IMG/VR virus record: IMGVR_UViG_3300035181_002074
Span: 1-64,000 of that record
Source of the DNA: a virus
DNA: 64,000 nucleotides
Reading direction: 5' to 3' (one strand)
How positions within the stretch are numbered: position 1 is the stretch's first letter; every line of letters begins with the position of its first letter. Shown in pieces: positions 36,678 through 46,767 of this stretch. The translations under genes and the position numbers were made by a program. The notes beneath the pieces were generated by a model. That model did not search any database. It was not told where the DNA came from and saw only the letters and a list, made by a program, of their open reading frames with translations.

Positions 36678-39655
36678 TGTCACAAATACCTGATGGCCAA
36701 GGCGCCATAAAAAGCTCAGAGATCTACACGGATGCACCATTAACGGCTCTCGGCTCAACCGAGGGTACCGATAATCTTTCCGTTATCCAGCAGCTCACCC
36801 AATTAGCTACCGATTCCTTCTTTAAGCAAGGTATCACCCCGTTTTCATTAGGCTTTCTCAATTGGGATGGCTCTGTATTAGATTTCGCCCAAGACACTAA
36901 TACCAATGATGTTTACTTCCGTGCTTTACAAACTGATAGCGATACTTTAAGAACTATTGACATCGTAATGAAGGCTAGTACTTCTGCCAATAGCGCTAAT
37001 AGATTTAAGAATATTACCCTAGCTACTGGTGACCTTTTGTATGCTGAAATCAGTCATGCTAATTTGATGTCCGCTCCTGCGGGAATCCTTGAATTAGAAA
37101 ACGCTGTTAACGGTGGCTCTATCGTTGTCGGCAAAACAGTTCGTAAGATCAACTTATCGTCCACAACCGGTATTGGCCAAATCACTTCTTTATTGACTGG
37201 TGATGGCACTTCTTTATTTATCCCAATCGCTTTCTGTAATACTTGGACTGCTAACTCTATCACTTACGATGATCTTTTGTGGTGTGTGAATAATAATCGC
37301 TGGGAACGTGACACCAAGAATATGTTGGGCTCGGCTCGTGCATTATCTGTGGGTGGAGCAATTCTCAACTTCCTCGAAACTTCTACTCCTAAGATCTCTT
37401 GGGATGCTGAAGTTGGTATTCAAAACATGGTTACCTATAACGATTCATCTGCTATACCAGTTGATGGTACAGGTGGAACCGTTAATCCTGATTTCGTTTT
37501 CACTACTACTGCCAATCTAGCTGAAGTATTATCTGGCAACGATTCTTTCGTAATTGAAAAGAATGCTGTTGGTTCTATGCAAGGTAACGGTATGTCGTTT
37601 GATGTACAAATCTTTGCTGGCTACCGTTCACGCCAAGTAGTTTTCAAATGCTTATTTAACAAATTATCTGGTACATACAATGATGGCGACATCAAAGTAT
37701 ACGTAATCGCTGATCCAAACGGTACACCACAAATCATTACCCCAATCAATGGTAATGTTGGTGCATCCATGGGTGAAATGTCCGCAACGTTTTATCCGTT
37801 CCAGAGTATATCAGAATATCGTATTTGTTTCCATTTAGCTACGACCAATAGTAATACTTTCAGAGTTGCGCTAGATGATATCAAGTTAAACCCAATTTAC
37901 TATGTAACAGCTGACGCATTTGGTTCAGTTCAACCTGCGGGATCTATTGCAGCATTTGGTGCTAACGTTGACCCTGACGGTTGGATGATGTGTGATGGCC
38001 GTTCTTTGAATAGATCAGCTTACCCTGAATTGTTCGGCATGATCGGTACATCATTTGGTACAGCATCCGGCACAACTTTTAATATCCCTGATTTCCGTGG
38101 TAACTTCTTGCGTGGTACTGACTACACTGCTGGCCGTGACCCTGACAAACTTACTCGTACTGCTTTGCTAGCTGGCGGAGCAACTGGTAATAATGTCGGT
38201 TCGTACCAAAACGAAGATTTCAAATCACATACGCATTCAACTTTAAATTATTATGGCTTGTCACTATCTGGTGGTGGACAATTAAGTTATTTCAATGGTG
38301 GCGGTTCAACTGGTGCAGCCGGTGGTAGCGAAACTCGTCCAAAAAACGTTAACGTAAATTACATTATCAAGCTTTATGGTGATCGCAAGAATACTGTATT
38401 AGCTAATGTTCGTGTAGAATATACTTCTAATGCTAATACGACTTCAGCAACTTCTGATACGAGTGCATTCTTCAATGGTATCGAAGGACAATTAATCCCT
38501 AACTTAGTACAAGGCGTTTCGGCTACTCGTAATGTGTCTTTCTTATCACAAATTCAAGCAACTGATACCACTAAATTACAAACTGATTACGCATCAGGTG
38601 GGGCTTATTGGGTAGATGCAGCTGCATTATTCCCTAAGTCTGATTATCCTGCTATTACTATCTTAGCTAATACTAATAATCTAAGCAATCAAATTACTAA
38701 TATTTCTAACTTATCGGGTATAATTACGGGCATGTCTGTGTCGGGTACTGGTATTCCAGCTGCTACAGTTATTACTAACGTGAATAGAACAACCGGCGTA
38801 GTGACAATGAATAACAATGCTACTGCGACTAATATTAATACTTTAATTCTATTGGGTGGTATTAGTTTTGGTATGGCATTTACACCATCAATTTCTAGTT
38901 CAACGCAAGGTATTATAACTTTCGGTGCTGGTGGTGCTCAACCTGATGTTACGTGGGCTTCACTTGATGCATCTTTATGGCGCTGGCGTGTAGTTAAATC
39001 TACCAACGATCTTGCTGTAGAAGTAATCACTAAAGACGATTCAGGCGTAATAAAAATGTATGCCGGTTCATCAGTTCCGGCTGGTTGGCTAGAATGTAAC
39101 GGACAATCATTATTACGTTCAGCTTACCCAGAACTATTCTTAGCATTAAACACCAGACATGGTAGCGCTGATTCATTACATTTCAATGTACCTGACATGC
39201 GTGGTATGGTGGTTAAAGGTGATACTGGATTCAGCGCTGTTAACGTTACACCATCTTCGATATCTGGCCAAAATATTACTATTGCTGGTCATCCTTTTAA
39301 TCGGTCAGGTATTCCTGTTCAATTAAGTGGTATAGCAATGCCGTCACCATTAGCTACAGCAACAGATTATTATGTAATTGTAGTGGATGCAAATACAATT
39401 CGCTTGGCGTTAAATAGAGCTAATGCCTTAGCTGGCACTGCTGTTACTATGGTCGGTACCAATGCTAATGCAATTACTATTACACAATTTTTAGATGTTG
39501 ATTTATCTACATCATTACCAATGACGACTGGTGCAACTTATAATTCTTACCAAGAATCTGCATTCGGTATCGGAACTCCGGGCATTGGTGGTAGCTATAA
39601 CGAAAGTGGCGTGTTTTTACGCGCCATGTTAATGAAATATATTATAAAGGTTTAG
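36677..39655 (+). CDS. tail fibre protein with two phage collar domains
   Basis: 992 residues from the ATG at 36677; the in-frame extension to 36620 lies inside the HNH gene. Residues about 420-478 (PAGSIAAFGANVDPDGWMMC ... NIPDFRGNFLRG) and 793-848 (SSVPAGWLECNGQSL ... NVPDMRGMVVKG) are two tail-collar domains, the phage fibre unit with G-W-x-x-C-D/N-G and P-D-x-R-G boxes. The N-terminal 100 residues would attach to the baseplate; regions between the collars are strand repeats. Probably trimeric. A possible small duplication gave the two collars. Confidence 0.8.
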   Translation: MSQIPDGQGAIKSSEIYTDAPLTALGSTEGTDNLSVIQQLTQLATDSFFKQGITPFSLGFLNWDGSVLDFAQDTNTNDVYFRALQTDSDTLRTIDIVMKASTSANSANRFKNITLATGDLLYAEISHANLMSAPAGILELENAVNGGSIVVGKTVRKINLSSTTGIGQITSLLTGDGTSLFIPIAFCNTWTANSITYDDLLWCVNNNRWERDTKNMLGSARALSVGGAILNFLETSTPKISWDAEVGIQNMVTYNDSSAIPVDGTGGTVNPDFVFTTTANLAEVLSGNDSFVIEKNAVGSMQGNGMSFDVQIFAGYRSRQVVFKCLFNKLSGTYNDGDIKVYVIADPNGTPQIITPINGNVGASMGEMSATFYPFQSISEYRICFHLATTNSNTFRVALDDIKLNPIYYVTADAFGSVQPAGSIAAFGANVDPDGWMMCDGRSLNRSAYPELFGMIGTSFGTASGTTFNIPDFRGNFLRGTDYTAGRDPDKLTRTALLAGGATGNNVGSYQNEDFKSHTHSTLNYYGLSLSGGGQLSYFNGGGSTGAAGGSETRPKNVNVNYIIKLYGDRKNTVLANVRVEYTSNANTTSATSDTSAFFNGIEGQLIPNLVQGVSATRNVSFLSQIQATDTTKLQTDYASGGAYWVDAAALFPKSDYPAITILANTNNLSNQITNISNLSGIITGMSVSGTGIPAATVITNVNRTTGVVTMNNNATATNINTLILLGGISFGMAFTPSISSSTQGIITFGAGGAQPDVTWASLDASLWRWRVVKSTNDLAVEVITKDDSGVIKMYAGSSVPAGWLECNGQSLLRSAYPELFLALNTRHGSADSLHFNVPDMRGMVVKGDTGFSAVNVTPSSISGQNITIAGHPFNRSGIPVQLSGIAMPSPLATATDYYVIVVDANTIRLALNRANALAGTAVTMVGTNANAITITQFLDVDLSTSLPMTTGATYNSYQESAFGIGTPGIGGSYNESGVFLRAMLMKYIIKV

Positions 39656-39664
39656 GGAGAGATT

Positions 39665-40381
39665 ATGCCTATTTTTCAAATTGGAGCAGGTGGCGGAAGT
39701 AGTGGTACTGGTTTTACTTCAATTGAACCGCTAGCTAATGGCGGGACTTTTACAGTTCCAGCTGGCGTAACTACATTGTATGTTATTGGTTCTGGTGCTG
39801 GCGGCGGTGGTGGTGGTGGCGGAGCTGGGGGAAATAGTTCTAGTGGCCCCGGCGGTTCAGGAGGTTCAGGTGGAGCTGGTGGTGGTGCGTTCCCCTCTAT
39901 GCTACGAATCACGGTAGCCGCTGGACAAGTTTACACTGCTCAAGTAGCCGATGTTGCGAACGCTGGCGGTGGCGGTCCCGTTCAAGCATGGTATTACAAT
40001 GGTGGTTCAGGTGGCTCAGGAGCTGTTGGTGGTGACACTATTCTTAAATTAGGTATTACTTCAGTTGTCACTTTTTCAGGTGGAACAAATGGAAGTGGTG
40101 CAGGTGGTGGCGCAGCAAACTCAATCAGTGGTGGTGGTTCTGGTAGTGCAGGTGGTGGCGCCAAAATGGGTTTTATTAATGCATTATTTGGCTCATCCCA
40201 AGGTGGCGCAATTGGAAATGGTATAGGCACAAACGCTGCATTCATAACTGGTCGTGGAGTTTTAGGTATGGGGGCATCAGGCAGCAACGGTAATGTTGGG
40301 GCAGCTGGCAGTAATCTTGGAGCTGGGGCTGGTGGCTCAGGTGGTAATGGCGCACCGGGTTACTTAATGGTTTGTTATTAA
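39665..40381 (+). CDS. glycine-rich tail-tip adhesin
   Basis: 238 residues, about one third Gly in runs up to nine. The segment FTVPAGVTTLYVIGSGAGGG is the usual opening of glycine-rich phage tip proteins, which form packed polyglycine helices carrying variable receptor-binding loops, as in the gp38 adhesins of T-even-like phages. Ends APGYLMVCY. Fibre context and low-complexity composition support host recognition. GGGAGAG precedes the ATG. Confidence 0.7.
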   Translation: MPIFQIGAGGGSSGTGFTSIEPLANGGTFTVPAGVTTLYVIGSGAGGGGGGGGAGGNSSSGPGGSGGSGGAGGGAFPSMLRITVAAGQVYTAQVADVANAGGGGPVQAWYYNGGSGGSGAVGGDTILKLGITSVVTFSGGTNGSGAGGGAANSISGGGSGSAGGGAKMGFINALFGSSQGGAIGNGIGTNAAFITGRGVLGMGASGSNGNVGAAGSNLGAGAGGSGGNGAPGYLMVCY

Positions 40382-40399
40382 TTTTAGATTGGTTTAACT

Positions 40400-42100
40400 A
40401 TGGCACATAATAATTTCCGCCAATTCGAGGGTGGTATAAGCATTAAAGGCATTTACGCAACTGACCCAGTACAGGGTGAAGTTGGTGATATCTATTTTAA
40501 TACTACTACTAAATCTCTGAAATATTGTTTCAATGCAGCTCCATTAACATGGCGTGACTTAGTTATTGCTGCAGGTACGACTGCCGGTTCTGTTTTACAA
40601 TGGGACACTGGCACTTCTTCATGGACTGAAAATAATACTATCGTTACCGGTGTATCCACTATTGGTGGCACTAACGATAATGTACCCGATGCAGTCAAAG
40701 CTGCTAGTACTGTTTTCAAAGCTTCCGATAAAATAAATGTCGGTTCGACCGGTGACGGCGGAGATATTTCGCTTTTGGCTGGTACTTCATTTGCGGGTAA
40801 CCAAGGTTTAGTTTATTTAAAAGGTGATAGACTTTATCTAGATATTGGCCACGCTGCCGACCCTGTTGGTGGAATTGCTGGACAAGTTTATTATAATACA
40901 GCAACCAATGCTTTTTTATATTACAACGGAACTTCTTGGAAAGCTCTAGGTGGTTCAGGTGGTGGATTAGTTAAAGTTACCTTCCATGATCCAATCAGTA
41001 CAACTATGCCAGCTGCTGACCCAGCGACATTTGATGGCGCAATCTTAAATGCATTAGATACAGTTTTATTTACCAATCTAGCTAATCCAGCTGATAATAA
41101 TAAAATCTGGCAAGCTAACATTGCATTAGGCACAATCACTTGGACTCTTACTTCTCCATTTGAAACAGGTTCTGCTCCAGCACTATCTGATCAAGTTATT
41201 ATTTCTAAAGGTAATTCATTTGCGCAACAAGCTGGTGCCTATAATGGCACTATTTGGAGCTTCAATAATGTTACCAGATATTTCACCGGAAATGATTATT
41301 TCGAACAATCTGGATTAAATACTTCTACATTGGCCGACAACACGACTGCAGATCTATTTGCAATTGTAGCAATAAATAATGAAAACATTATAGTAGATTA
41401 CTCAGTTATCCGTAATACTGATAAATCACTCGGCACCTTACAAATCGTTTGCCAAGGTACCAATGTAAGTTTAGCCGATACTGGCACCGATTTAGGTATT
41501 GCCGGTGTTACTTTCAGTGCGTTCATATCTTCAGGCATATTACATGTTCAATACACTACTACCAATACGGGCTTTGCTGCAACGGCCAAATATTCTTTGA
41601 AACGTTGGTCTGATGCCGCTGGTGGCCCTGCTTCGGTTCCATCATACACCGGCGGCTCTACTGGGATTACCGCTGCTGGCTCTAATTCACAAGTTCAATT
41701 CAATGATGGTGGCAATTTTGGTGGTGACGCTGCGTTCACTTTCGACAAGACTAGCGGTAATATTGGTCACGGCGGCCACGTAACTACTACGTTAAATACA
41801 GCAGTTATTGCTGATAATCAAGCGACCCCAGCGACCCTAATATCATATAGTAAAGCATCGTATCCCCATACAGTGATTAGTTTTAGTATTGATCGCGGTG
41901 GTGAAACGGAAGTAGGAACAATATTAGTTGCCACAAATGGCACCGATGTTAGTATTAGCCCTAATTCCACGTATACGAACTTGGGCACTGGAGTAACTTT
42001 CAATGCCATTATCTCTGGCGCAAATGTAGAAGTACAATACATCAGTGATAACAGCGGGTTCGCGGGAACTTTTAAATTTTATAATAATCAATGGTCTTAA
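40400..42100 (+). CDS. tail fibre protein with repeated C-terminal domain
   Basis: 566 residues. Two short motifs G-D-I-Y-F-N-T-T and GQVYYNTATNAFLYYNGTSW are the usual fibre shaft units. Two related domains of about 100 residues lie near 310-405 and 470-566 (SLGTLQIVCQGTNVSLADT / EVGTILVATNGTDVSISPNS, each closing with a V-x-V/I-Q-Y-x-x-x-N/D-x-G-F strand). A third copy ends the gene at 42112. The domain could be a head or trimerisation module. Collagen-like Gly-rich linkers lie between. Confidence 0.65.
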   Translation: MAHNNFRQFEGGISIKGIYATDPVQGEVGDIYFNTTTKSLKYCFNAAPLTWRDLVIAAGTTAGSVLQWDTGTSSWTENNTIVTGVSTIGGTNDNVPDAVKAASTVFKASDKINVGSTGDGGDISLLAGTSFAGNQGLVYLKGDRLYLDIGHAADPVGGIAGQVYYNTATNAFLYYNGTSWKALGGSGGGLVKVTFHDPISTTMPAADPATFDGAILNALDTVLFTNLANPADNNKIWQANIALGTITWTLTSPFETGSAPALSDQVIISKGNSFAQQAGAYNGTIWSFNNVTRYFTGNDYFEQSGLNTSTLADNTTADLFAIVAINNENIIVDYSVIRNTDKSLGTLQIVCQGTNVSLADTGTDLGIAGVTFSAFISSGILHVQYTTTNTGFAATAKYSLKRWSDAAGGPASVPSYTGGSTGITAAGSNSQVQFNDGGNFGGDAAFTFDKTSGNIGHGGHVTTTLNTAVIADNQATPATLISYSKASYPHTVISFSIDRGGETEVGTILVATNGTDVSISPNSTYTNLGTGVTFNAIISGANVEVQYISDNSGFAGTFKFYNNQWS

Positions 42101-42111
42101 GGAGAACATAA

Positions 42112-44586
42112 ATGTCAGTAAATAAAATGCACAAAATGGGTGGAATGTTAAAATTAGCGTCGTTCGCATCCGACCCCGCTAGTCCAGAAAACGGAGTGAT
42201 GTACTACAATAGTACGTCTAACTTAGTACGTCAATATATTAACGGTGGATGGGCAAATATTGCTTCTGGTTCAGTTTCCTTAACTGGTCAATCATTAACA
42301 AATGGTGCAATCATTATCGGTAACGGCAGTGGACAATCAGCTGCAGTAACTCCATCAGGTGATGCAACGATCAGTAACACTGGCGTGATTACAATTGGTT
42401 CCAATAAAGTAACCAACGCAATGATGGCTCAGATGGCTGCTAAGACTTTCAAGGGTAATAACTCTGGGTCTACTGCAAATGCTTCTGACTTAACAGCTGC
42501 ACAAGTTACTGCTGAATTAAGCATTATGTCTGGTGATGCTGGATCAGGTGGAACTAAAGGTTTGGTTCCAGCACAAGTTTCCGGTGATGCTACTAAATTC
42601 TTACGCGGTGATGGTACTTTCGCATCTGCTGCAGATACTACTAAGCTTCCATTAGCTGGTGGAACTATGTCTGGCAATATTGCCATGGGCACCAACAAAG
42701 TTACTGGGTTAGCTAATGGTACCGCAGCTTCTCAAGATGCGGCTACTGTTTCTCAAATGGAAACTGCCGATGGCTTCAAAGTTTCTAAGTCTGGTGATAC
42801 TATGTCTGGTAACTTAGCTATGGGCAGTAACAAAGTTACTGGATTAGCTGCAGCTACCAATTCTGGTGATGCTGTAGAATACAGTCAGTTTTCAACTGCT
42901 ACTGGTAATAAATTGCCTCTAGCTGGTGGAACTATGTCTGGTACTATCAACATGGGTAGTAATAAGATTACTTCTTTGACTGATGGTACTTCTGCACAAG
43001 ACGCAGTAAGCAAAACTCAAATGGAAACTGCCGATGGTTTCCGCGTGGCAAAAGCCGGTGACACAATGTCTGGTAACCTTGCTATGGGTACCAATAAAGT
43101 TACTGGTCTCGGTGCTGGTACTGCAGCAACTGATGCTGTAAATAAATCTCAATTAGATGGAATAAGCGCAGGTCTCGTATGGTTAAGTCCAGTTCAAGAT
43201 CCTGACTTAGTGGACGACAGTTTATCTGCTCCTCCAGTTGCTCCAGTTGCTAACACTACTTACTTGGTTAGCGATACAGCTACAGGATTATGGGCTGGCT
43301 TAGAAGGTCGCCTTGTTTATACCGCTGACGGTGGTACTTCATGGGTAGATGTATTAGGTCGTGCGGTTATTGTCGGCGATCGTTTTGGTATCACTATGGA
43401 GCATGGTTCGGGCTCTGAAGGTGGTAACATGGTGGGTAATCATAATAAGATTGCTCAAATTACTACTGCAACTCCGGGCTCTTATGCTTACAGCTACACT
43501 ACTGCTACTACTAATCAAGCGGTATTCGTTAGTGCTACAGGATCTCAACACACTGGTCATCAGTATACTTTCAACGGAACTTCTTGGATCGAGTTCGGTG
43601 GTACAGCAGCAGTTTCTGCAGGTATTGGTTTATCTTACTCAGGTAACATATTAAATGTTAATCTCGGTGCAGGTATTTCTCAATTACCTTCTGATGAAGT
43701 TGGTGTTGACGTACATACGTCTGGCGGATTATTCACTACCGTAGATAATAGTACTTCTAGTACTGTAACTGCCGCACAATTAGCTATTAAACTTGATGGA
43801 TCTACTCTAGGTAAATCATCTTCTGGTATTAAGGTTGCTACTGGTGGAATTTCAAACAACGAAATTGACGCTGCTGCTGCAATTGCTTACAGTAAATTAA
43901 GTTTAGGTACTAGTATCGTGAATGCTGATATCGCTACTGCTGCAAACATTGCTCGCAGTAAATTAGCTTCTGGAACCAACTACGCTTGGGCTACTAATAA
44001 CGGTTCCGGTGTATTGTCTGATGTTGCTGTAACTGCTTCAAGAGCTGTTGCAACTGATTCAAACGGTGCTCCAGTTGCTTCTGCTACTACTGCTACTGAA
44101 CTAGGTTATGTTTCTGGCGTAACTTCTTCCATCCAAACTCAAATCGGTGGAAAAATTGGTAACGTTGTTGAAGATACTACTCCACAGCTTGGTGGCAATT
44201 TAGATCTAAATGGGCATGCAATTGCTTCCCCATTCAAAGTTGGTACTGATACTAACTTCGTTTCTGAATCATACATCCATACCGCTACTTTGACTGCTTC
44301 TCAAACTAATACAGTGCTAAGTAATTTAACCTTTGCTTTTGCAACTACTATGGCTATCGACGTACAATACACTATTAAAGAAGCTACTACGAACAACGTT
44401 CGCGTAGGACATTTACGTGTAGTATGTAACGGTACCGATATTGGTATCAGTGATGATTACGCTGATTCAGCTGACGTTGGCGTGAGCTGGGATGCAGCTA
44501 TCAACGGAGCGGACGTAGAAATCAACTATACTACGACTGCTAACGCAAAAACCTTTAGAGCTTCCGTTAAGTCTTTCCAAGCGTAA
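42112..44586 (+). CDS. long tail fibre with GDTMSGNLAMG repeats
   Basis: 824 residues. At least four copies of the phage fibre repeat G-D-T-M-S-G-N-L-A-M-G-S/T-N-K-V-T-G-L lie between about 180 and 350. A middle part (about 345-560) is nearly the same as in the next gene. The C-terminal 100 residues (VRVGHLRVVCNGTDIGISDD ... VEINYTT) match the two domains of the preceding gene. Probably a shaft protein of a side fibre. AGGAGA precedes the ATG. Confidence 0.7.
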   Translation: MSVNKMHKMGGMLKLASFASDPASPENGVMYYNSTSNLVRQYINGGWANIASGSVSLTGQSLTNGAIIIGNGSGQSAAVTPSGDATISNTGVITIGSNKVTNAMMAQMAAKTFKGNNSGSTANASDLTAAQVTAELSIMSGDAGSGGTKGLVPAQVSGDATKFLRGDGTFASAADTTKLPLAGGTMSGNIAMGTNKVTGLANGTAASQDAATVSQMETADGFKVSKSGDTMSGNLAMGSNKVTGLAAATNSGDAVEYSQFSTATGNKLPLAGGTMSGTINMGSNKITSLTDGTSAQDAVSKTQMETADGFRVAKAGDTMSGNLAMGTNKVTGLGAGTAATDAVNKSQLDGISAGLVWLSPVQDPDLVDDSLSAPPVAPVANTTYLVSDTATGLWAGLEGRLVYTADGGTSWVDVLGRAVIVGDRFGITMEHGSGSEGGNMVGNHNKIAQITTATPGSYAYSYTTATTNQAVFVSATGSQHTGHQYTFNGTSWIEFGGTAAVSAGIGLSYSGNILNVNLGAGISQLPSDEVGVDVHTSGGLFTTVDNSTSSTVTAAQLAIKLDGSTLGKSSSGIKVATGGISNNEIDAAAAIAYSKLSLGTSIVNADIATAANIARSKLASGTNYAWATNNGSGVLSDVAVTASRAVATDSNGAPVASATTATELGYVSGVTSSIQTQIGGKIGNVVEDTTPQLGGNLDLNGHAIASPFKVGTDTNFVSESYIHTATLTASQTNTVLSNLTFAFATTMAIDVQYTIKEATTNNVRVGHLRVVCNGTDIGISDDYADSADVGVSWDAAINGADVEINYTTTANAKTFRASVKSFQA
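43140..43790 (+). repeat. duplicated fibre segment, copy 1
   Basis: Codes for about 215 residues beginning near AVNKSQLDGI and ending near GGLFTTVDNSTSS. A related copy lies at 45540-46190; stretches of more than 40 identical bases occur, for example from 43681. Confidence 0.7.
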
Positions 44587-44589
44587 CCG

Positions 44590-44600
44590 CCTAATATTCT
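44590..44600 (+). promoter_or_regulatory. late promoter-like motif GCCTAATATTC
   Basis: Directly after the stop of the fibre gene and 8 bases before a strong hairpin. Confidence 0.5.
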
Positions 44601-44607
44601 TTACATC

Positions 44608-44629
44608 GGGGCTATCTTCGGGTAGCCCC
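44608..44629 (+). other. hairpin downstream of a late promoter motif
   Basis: GGGGCTA and TAGCCCC form a 7-base-pair stem with an 8-base loop. No T-run follows, so it is less likely to be a terminator than a 5' mRNA structure of the next transcript or an antiterminator-type element. Confidence 0.45.
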
Positions 44630-44667
44630 ACTAATTTCAACAACCAACTAACGAAAGTGACTTAGTA

Positions 44668-46758
44668 ATGGCAAACAATCTATTTAACATCAACAAAGGT
44701 TTATCCCTTAAACCTCAAGCAACTGCACCGGCATCCCCTTCAGCTGGTGACACGTATTACGACTCAACATCCAACACATTAAAAACATGGAACGGTACCG
44801 CTTGGGTAGGCGGCGGCGGTGGTGGGCTTGCTAATGTAGTTGACGATACTTCTCCTCAACTTGGCGGTGAATTAGACGTTAATGGTAATAATATTTTACT
44901 TGGCGTGTCTTCAACAATTAAATCTGGAGCTAGTGATTCAAATATTTCATTCCCATCTTTGGGTTCTGTTAGACTAGAGGCTTCTGTAGCTGGTGACTCC
45001 CTTGTGCTAGGTTCTAACTTTGATGTTCAGATGGTTTCTGGTAATATCACTATGAGCAGCGGTGGAATCGTACAAATTGGTACTGGTTCAAATAAATTTT
45101 CATCCGATTCATCCAAAGCTGTAATTACAAATGGACTTACAAACAAAGTTGAGGTTAATGGTTCAGATATTATTTTAGACGCTGGTGCAGGTAACATTAC
45201 TGCTGCTAGTAATATTGCCATGAGTAGCAATAAGATTACCGGTTTAGCAGCTGGTGGAGTTGCTGGCGATGCTGTAGAATATAATCAATTTGATACAGGG
45301 CTCGGAAACAAGTTAAGTTTATCTGGCGGAACTATGTCTGGCTCTATCAATATGGGCAGCTTAACTATTCAGCAGATGGCTGATGGTGTTGGCTCTACTG
45401 ATGCTGCCACGGTTGGTCAGATGAATACCGCTCTTGGTAATAAAGTTTCCATATCTGGTGACACAATGTCGGGCAACTTAGCTATGGGTAGCAACAAAGT
45501 TACTGGCTTAGCTAATGGTACCTCAGCAAATGACGCTGTAAATAAATCACAATTAGATGGAATCGCTGTAGGGCTTGTATGGTTAAGTCCGGTTAATGAT
45601 CCAGACTTAGTTGATGATAGTTTATCTACCCCTCCGGGTTCTCCAGTAGCTAATACCACATATTTAATCGGCGCTTCGCCTACCGGTTTATGGGCTGGTT
45701 TAGCCGGACATATTGTTTATACCGCTGATGCGGGCGCTTCATGGGTAGACGTTTTAGGTAGAGCAGTGATCGTAGGAGATCGTTTCGGTATCACTATGGA
45801 ACACGGATCTGGTTCTGAAGGTGGCAATATGGCTACCAATCATAACAAGATTGCTCAAATTACTGTTGCTACACCGGGTTCTTATGCATATACATTTACA
45901 ACTCCAGCAACTAATCAAGCTGTTTTCGTAAATGCTAACATCTCGCAACATGCTGGACATCAGTACAGTTACGATGGTACATCATGGATTGAGTTCGGTG
46001 GAGCTGCTGCTGTATCAGCAGGCATTGGATTATCATATTCTGGGAATGTCTTAAATGTGAATCTCGGTGCTGGTATTGCTCAATTACCTTCTGATGAAGT
46101 TGGTGTTGACGTACATACGTCAGGTGGATTATTTACCACTATAGACAACAGTACTTCTAGTACGGCTACCGCTGCACAGTTAGCAATTTTATTAGATGGA
46201 ACTACTCTAACTAAATCCGCTTCTGGCTTGAGGGTGACTGGTGCAACAGCTGCTGAAATCGGTTATCTTTCTGGAGTAACTTCTTCCATTCAAACGCAAT
46301 TTACCGGTAAACTTTCTACAACCGCTAATGCCGTAGCTAATACTAACTTAGCCCAAATGGCTGCTAATACCTTCAAAGGTAATAATACTGGGTCTACAGC
46401 TAATGCTGCTGACTTAACGGTTGCTCAAGGTAAAGCAATGTTTGGTGTGACTGGTGAAACTGATGCAGGTAACTCTGGTGCAACTAAGACTTTGGACTTC
46501 GTCTTAACCCCAGCTAATAAAGTTACCATGACTGCTTCATGTACTTTTACTTACACTAATATGGTAGCCGGTGGTGCTTACGCGATTCGTATTGTTCAAG
46601 GTGGATCAGGTTCATACACTGTTACTTGGCCTGCTGGAACTAAATGGGCTGGTGGTACTCCTCCAACCTTGACTACTACTGTTGGTGGTATTGATTTAAT
46701 TTCAGTTTACTATGATGGAACTAACTACTACTCTAGTGCTGCTATGGCGTTTGCATAA
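44668..46758 (+). CDS. tail fibre protein, paralogue of the preceding gene
   Basis: 696 residues. Opens with a fibre shaft motif (AGDTYYDSTSNTLKTWNGTA), has GDTMSGNLAMGSNKVTGLAN repeats, then the same middle domain as the preceding gene (residues about 290-510: VWLSPVNDPDLVDDSL ... SDEVGVDVHTSGGLF). The C-terminus differs: KTLDFVLTPANKVTMTAS and YTVTWPAGTKWAGGTPP form a common phage fibre tip domain. So a duplicated shaft carries two different tips, which suggests two receptor specificities or hetero-fibres. Confidence 0.75.
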   Translation: MANNLFNINKGLSLKPQATAPASPSAGDTYYDSTSNTLKTWNGTAWVGGGGGGLANVVDDTSPQLGGELDVNGNNILLGVSSTIKSGASDSNISFPSLGSVRLEASVAGDSLVLGSNFDVQMVSGNITMSSGGIVQIGTGSNKFSSDSSKAVITNGLTNKVEVNGSDIILDAGAGNITAASNIAMSSNKITGLAAGGVAGDAVEYNQFDTGLGNKLSLSGGTMSGSINMGSLTIQQMADGVGSTDAATVGQMNTALGNKVSISGDTMSGNLAMGSNKVTGLANGTSANDAVNKSQLDGIAVGLVWLSPVNDPDLVDDSLSTPPGSPVANTTYLIGASPTGLWAGLAGHIVYTADAGASWVDVLGRAVIVGDRFGITMEHGSGSEGGNMATNHNKIAQITVATPGSYAYTFTTPATNQAVFVNANISQHAGHQYSYDGTSWIEFGGAAAVSAGIGLSYSGNVLNVNLGAGIAQLPSDEVGVDVHTSGGLFTTIDNSTSSTATAAQLAILLDGTTLTKSASGLRVTGATAAEIGYLSGVTSSIQTQFTGKLSTTANAVANTNLAQMAANTFKGNNTGSTANAADLTVAQGKAMFGVTGETDAGNSGATKTLDFVLTPANKVTMTASCTFTYTNMVAGGAYAIRIVQGGSGSYTVTWPAGTKWAGGTPPTLTTTVGGIDLISVYYDGTNYYSSAAMAFA
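45540..46190 (+). repeat. duplicated fibre segment, copy 2
   Basis: Partner of 43140-43790, same order and length; differences are mostly at third codon positions. Confidence 0.7.
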
Positions 46759-46767
46759 AGGATTACC

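Noticed and set aside
39676-40287. Pro-rich frames on the minus strand (78 and 97 codons)
   Set aside because: They are the complement of the Gly-rich adhesin gene: GGN codons read backwards give Pro and Ala.
44608-44629. Rho-independent terminator
   Set aside because: Stem is good but there is no T-run behind it; it is listed only as a hairpin.
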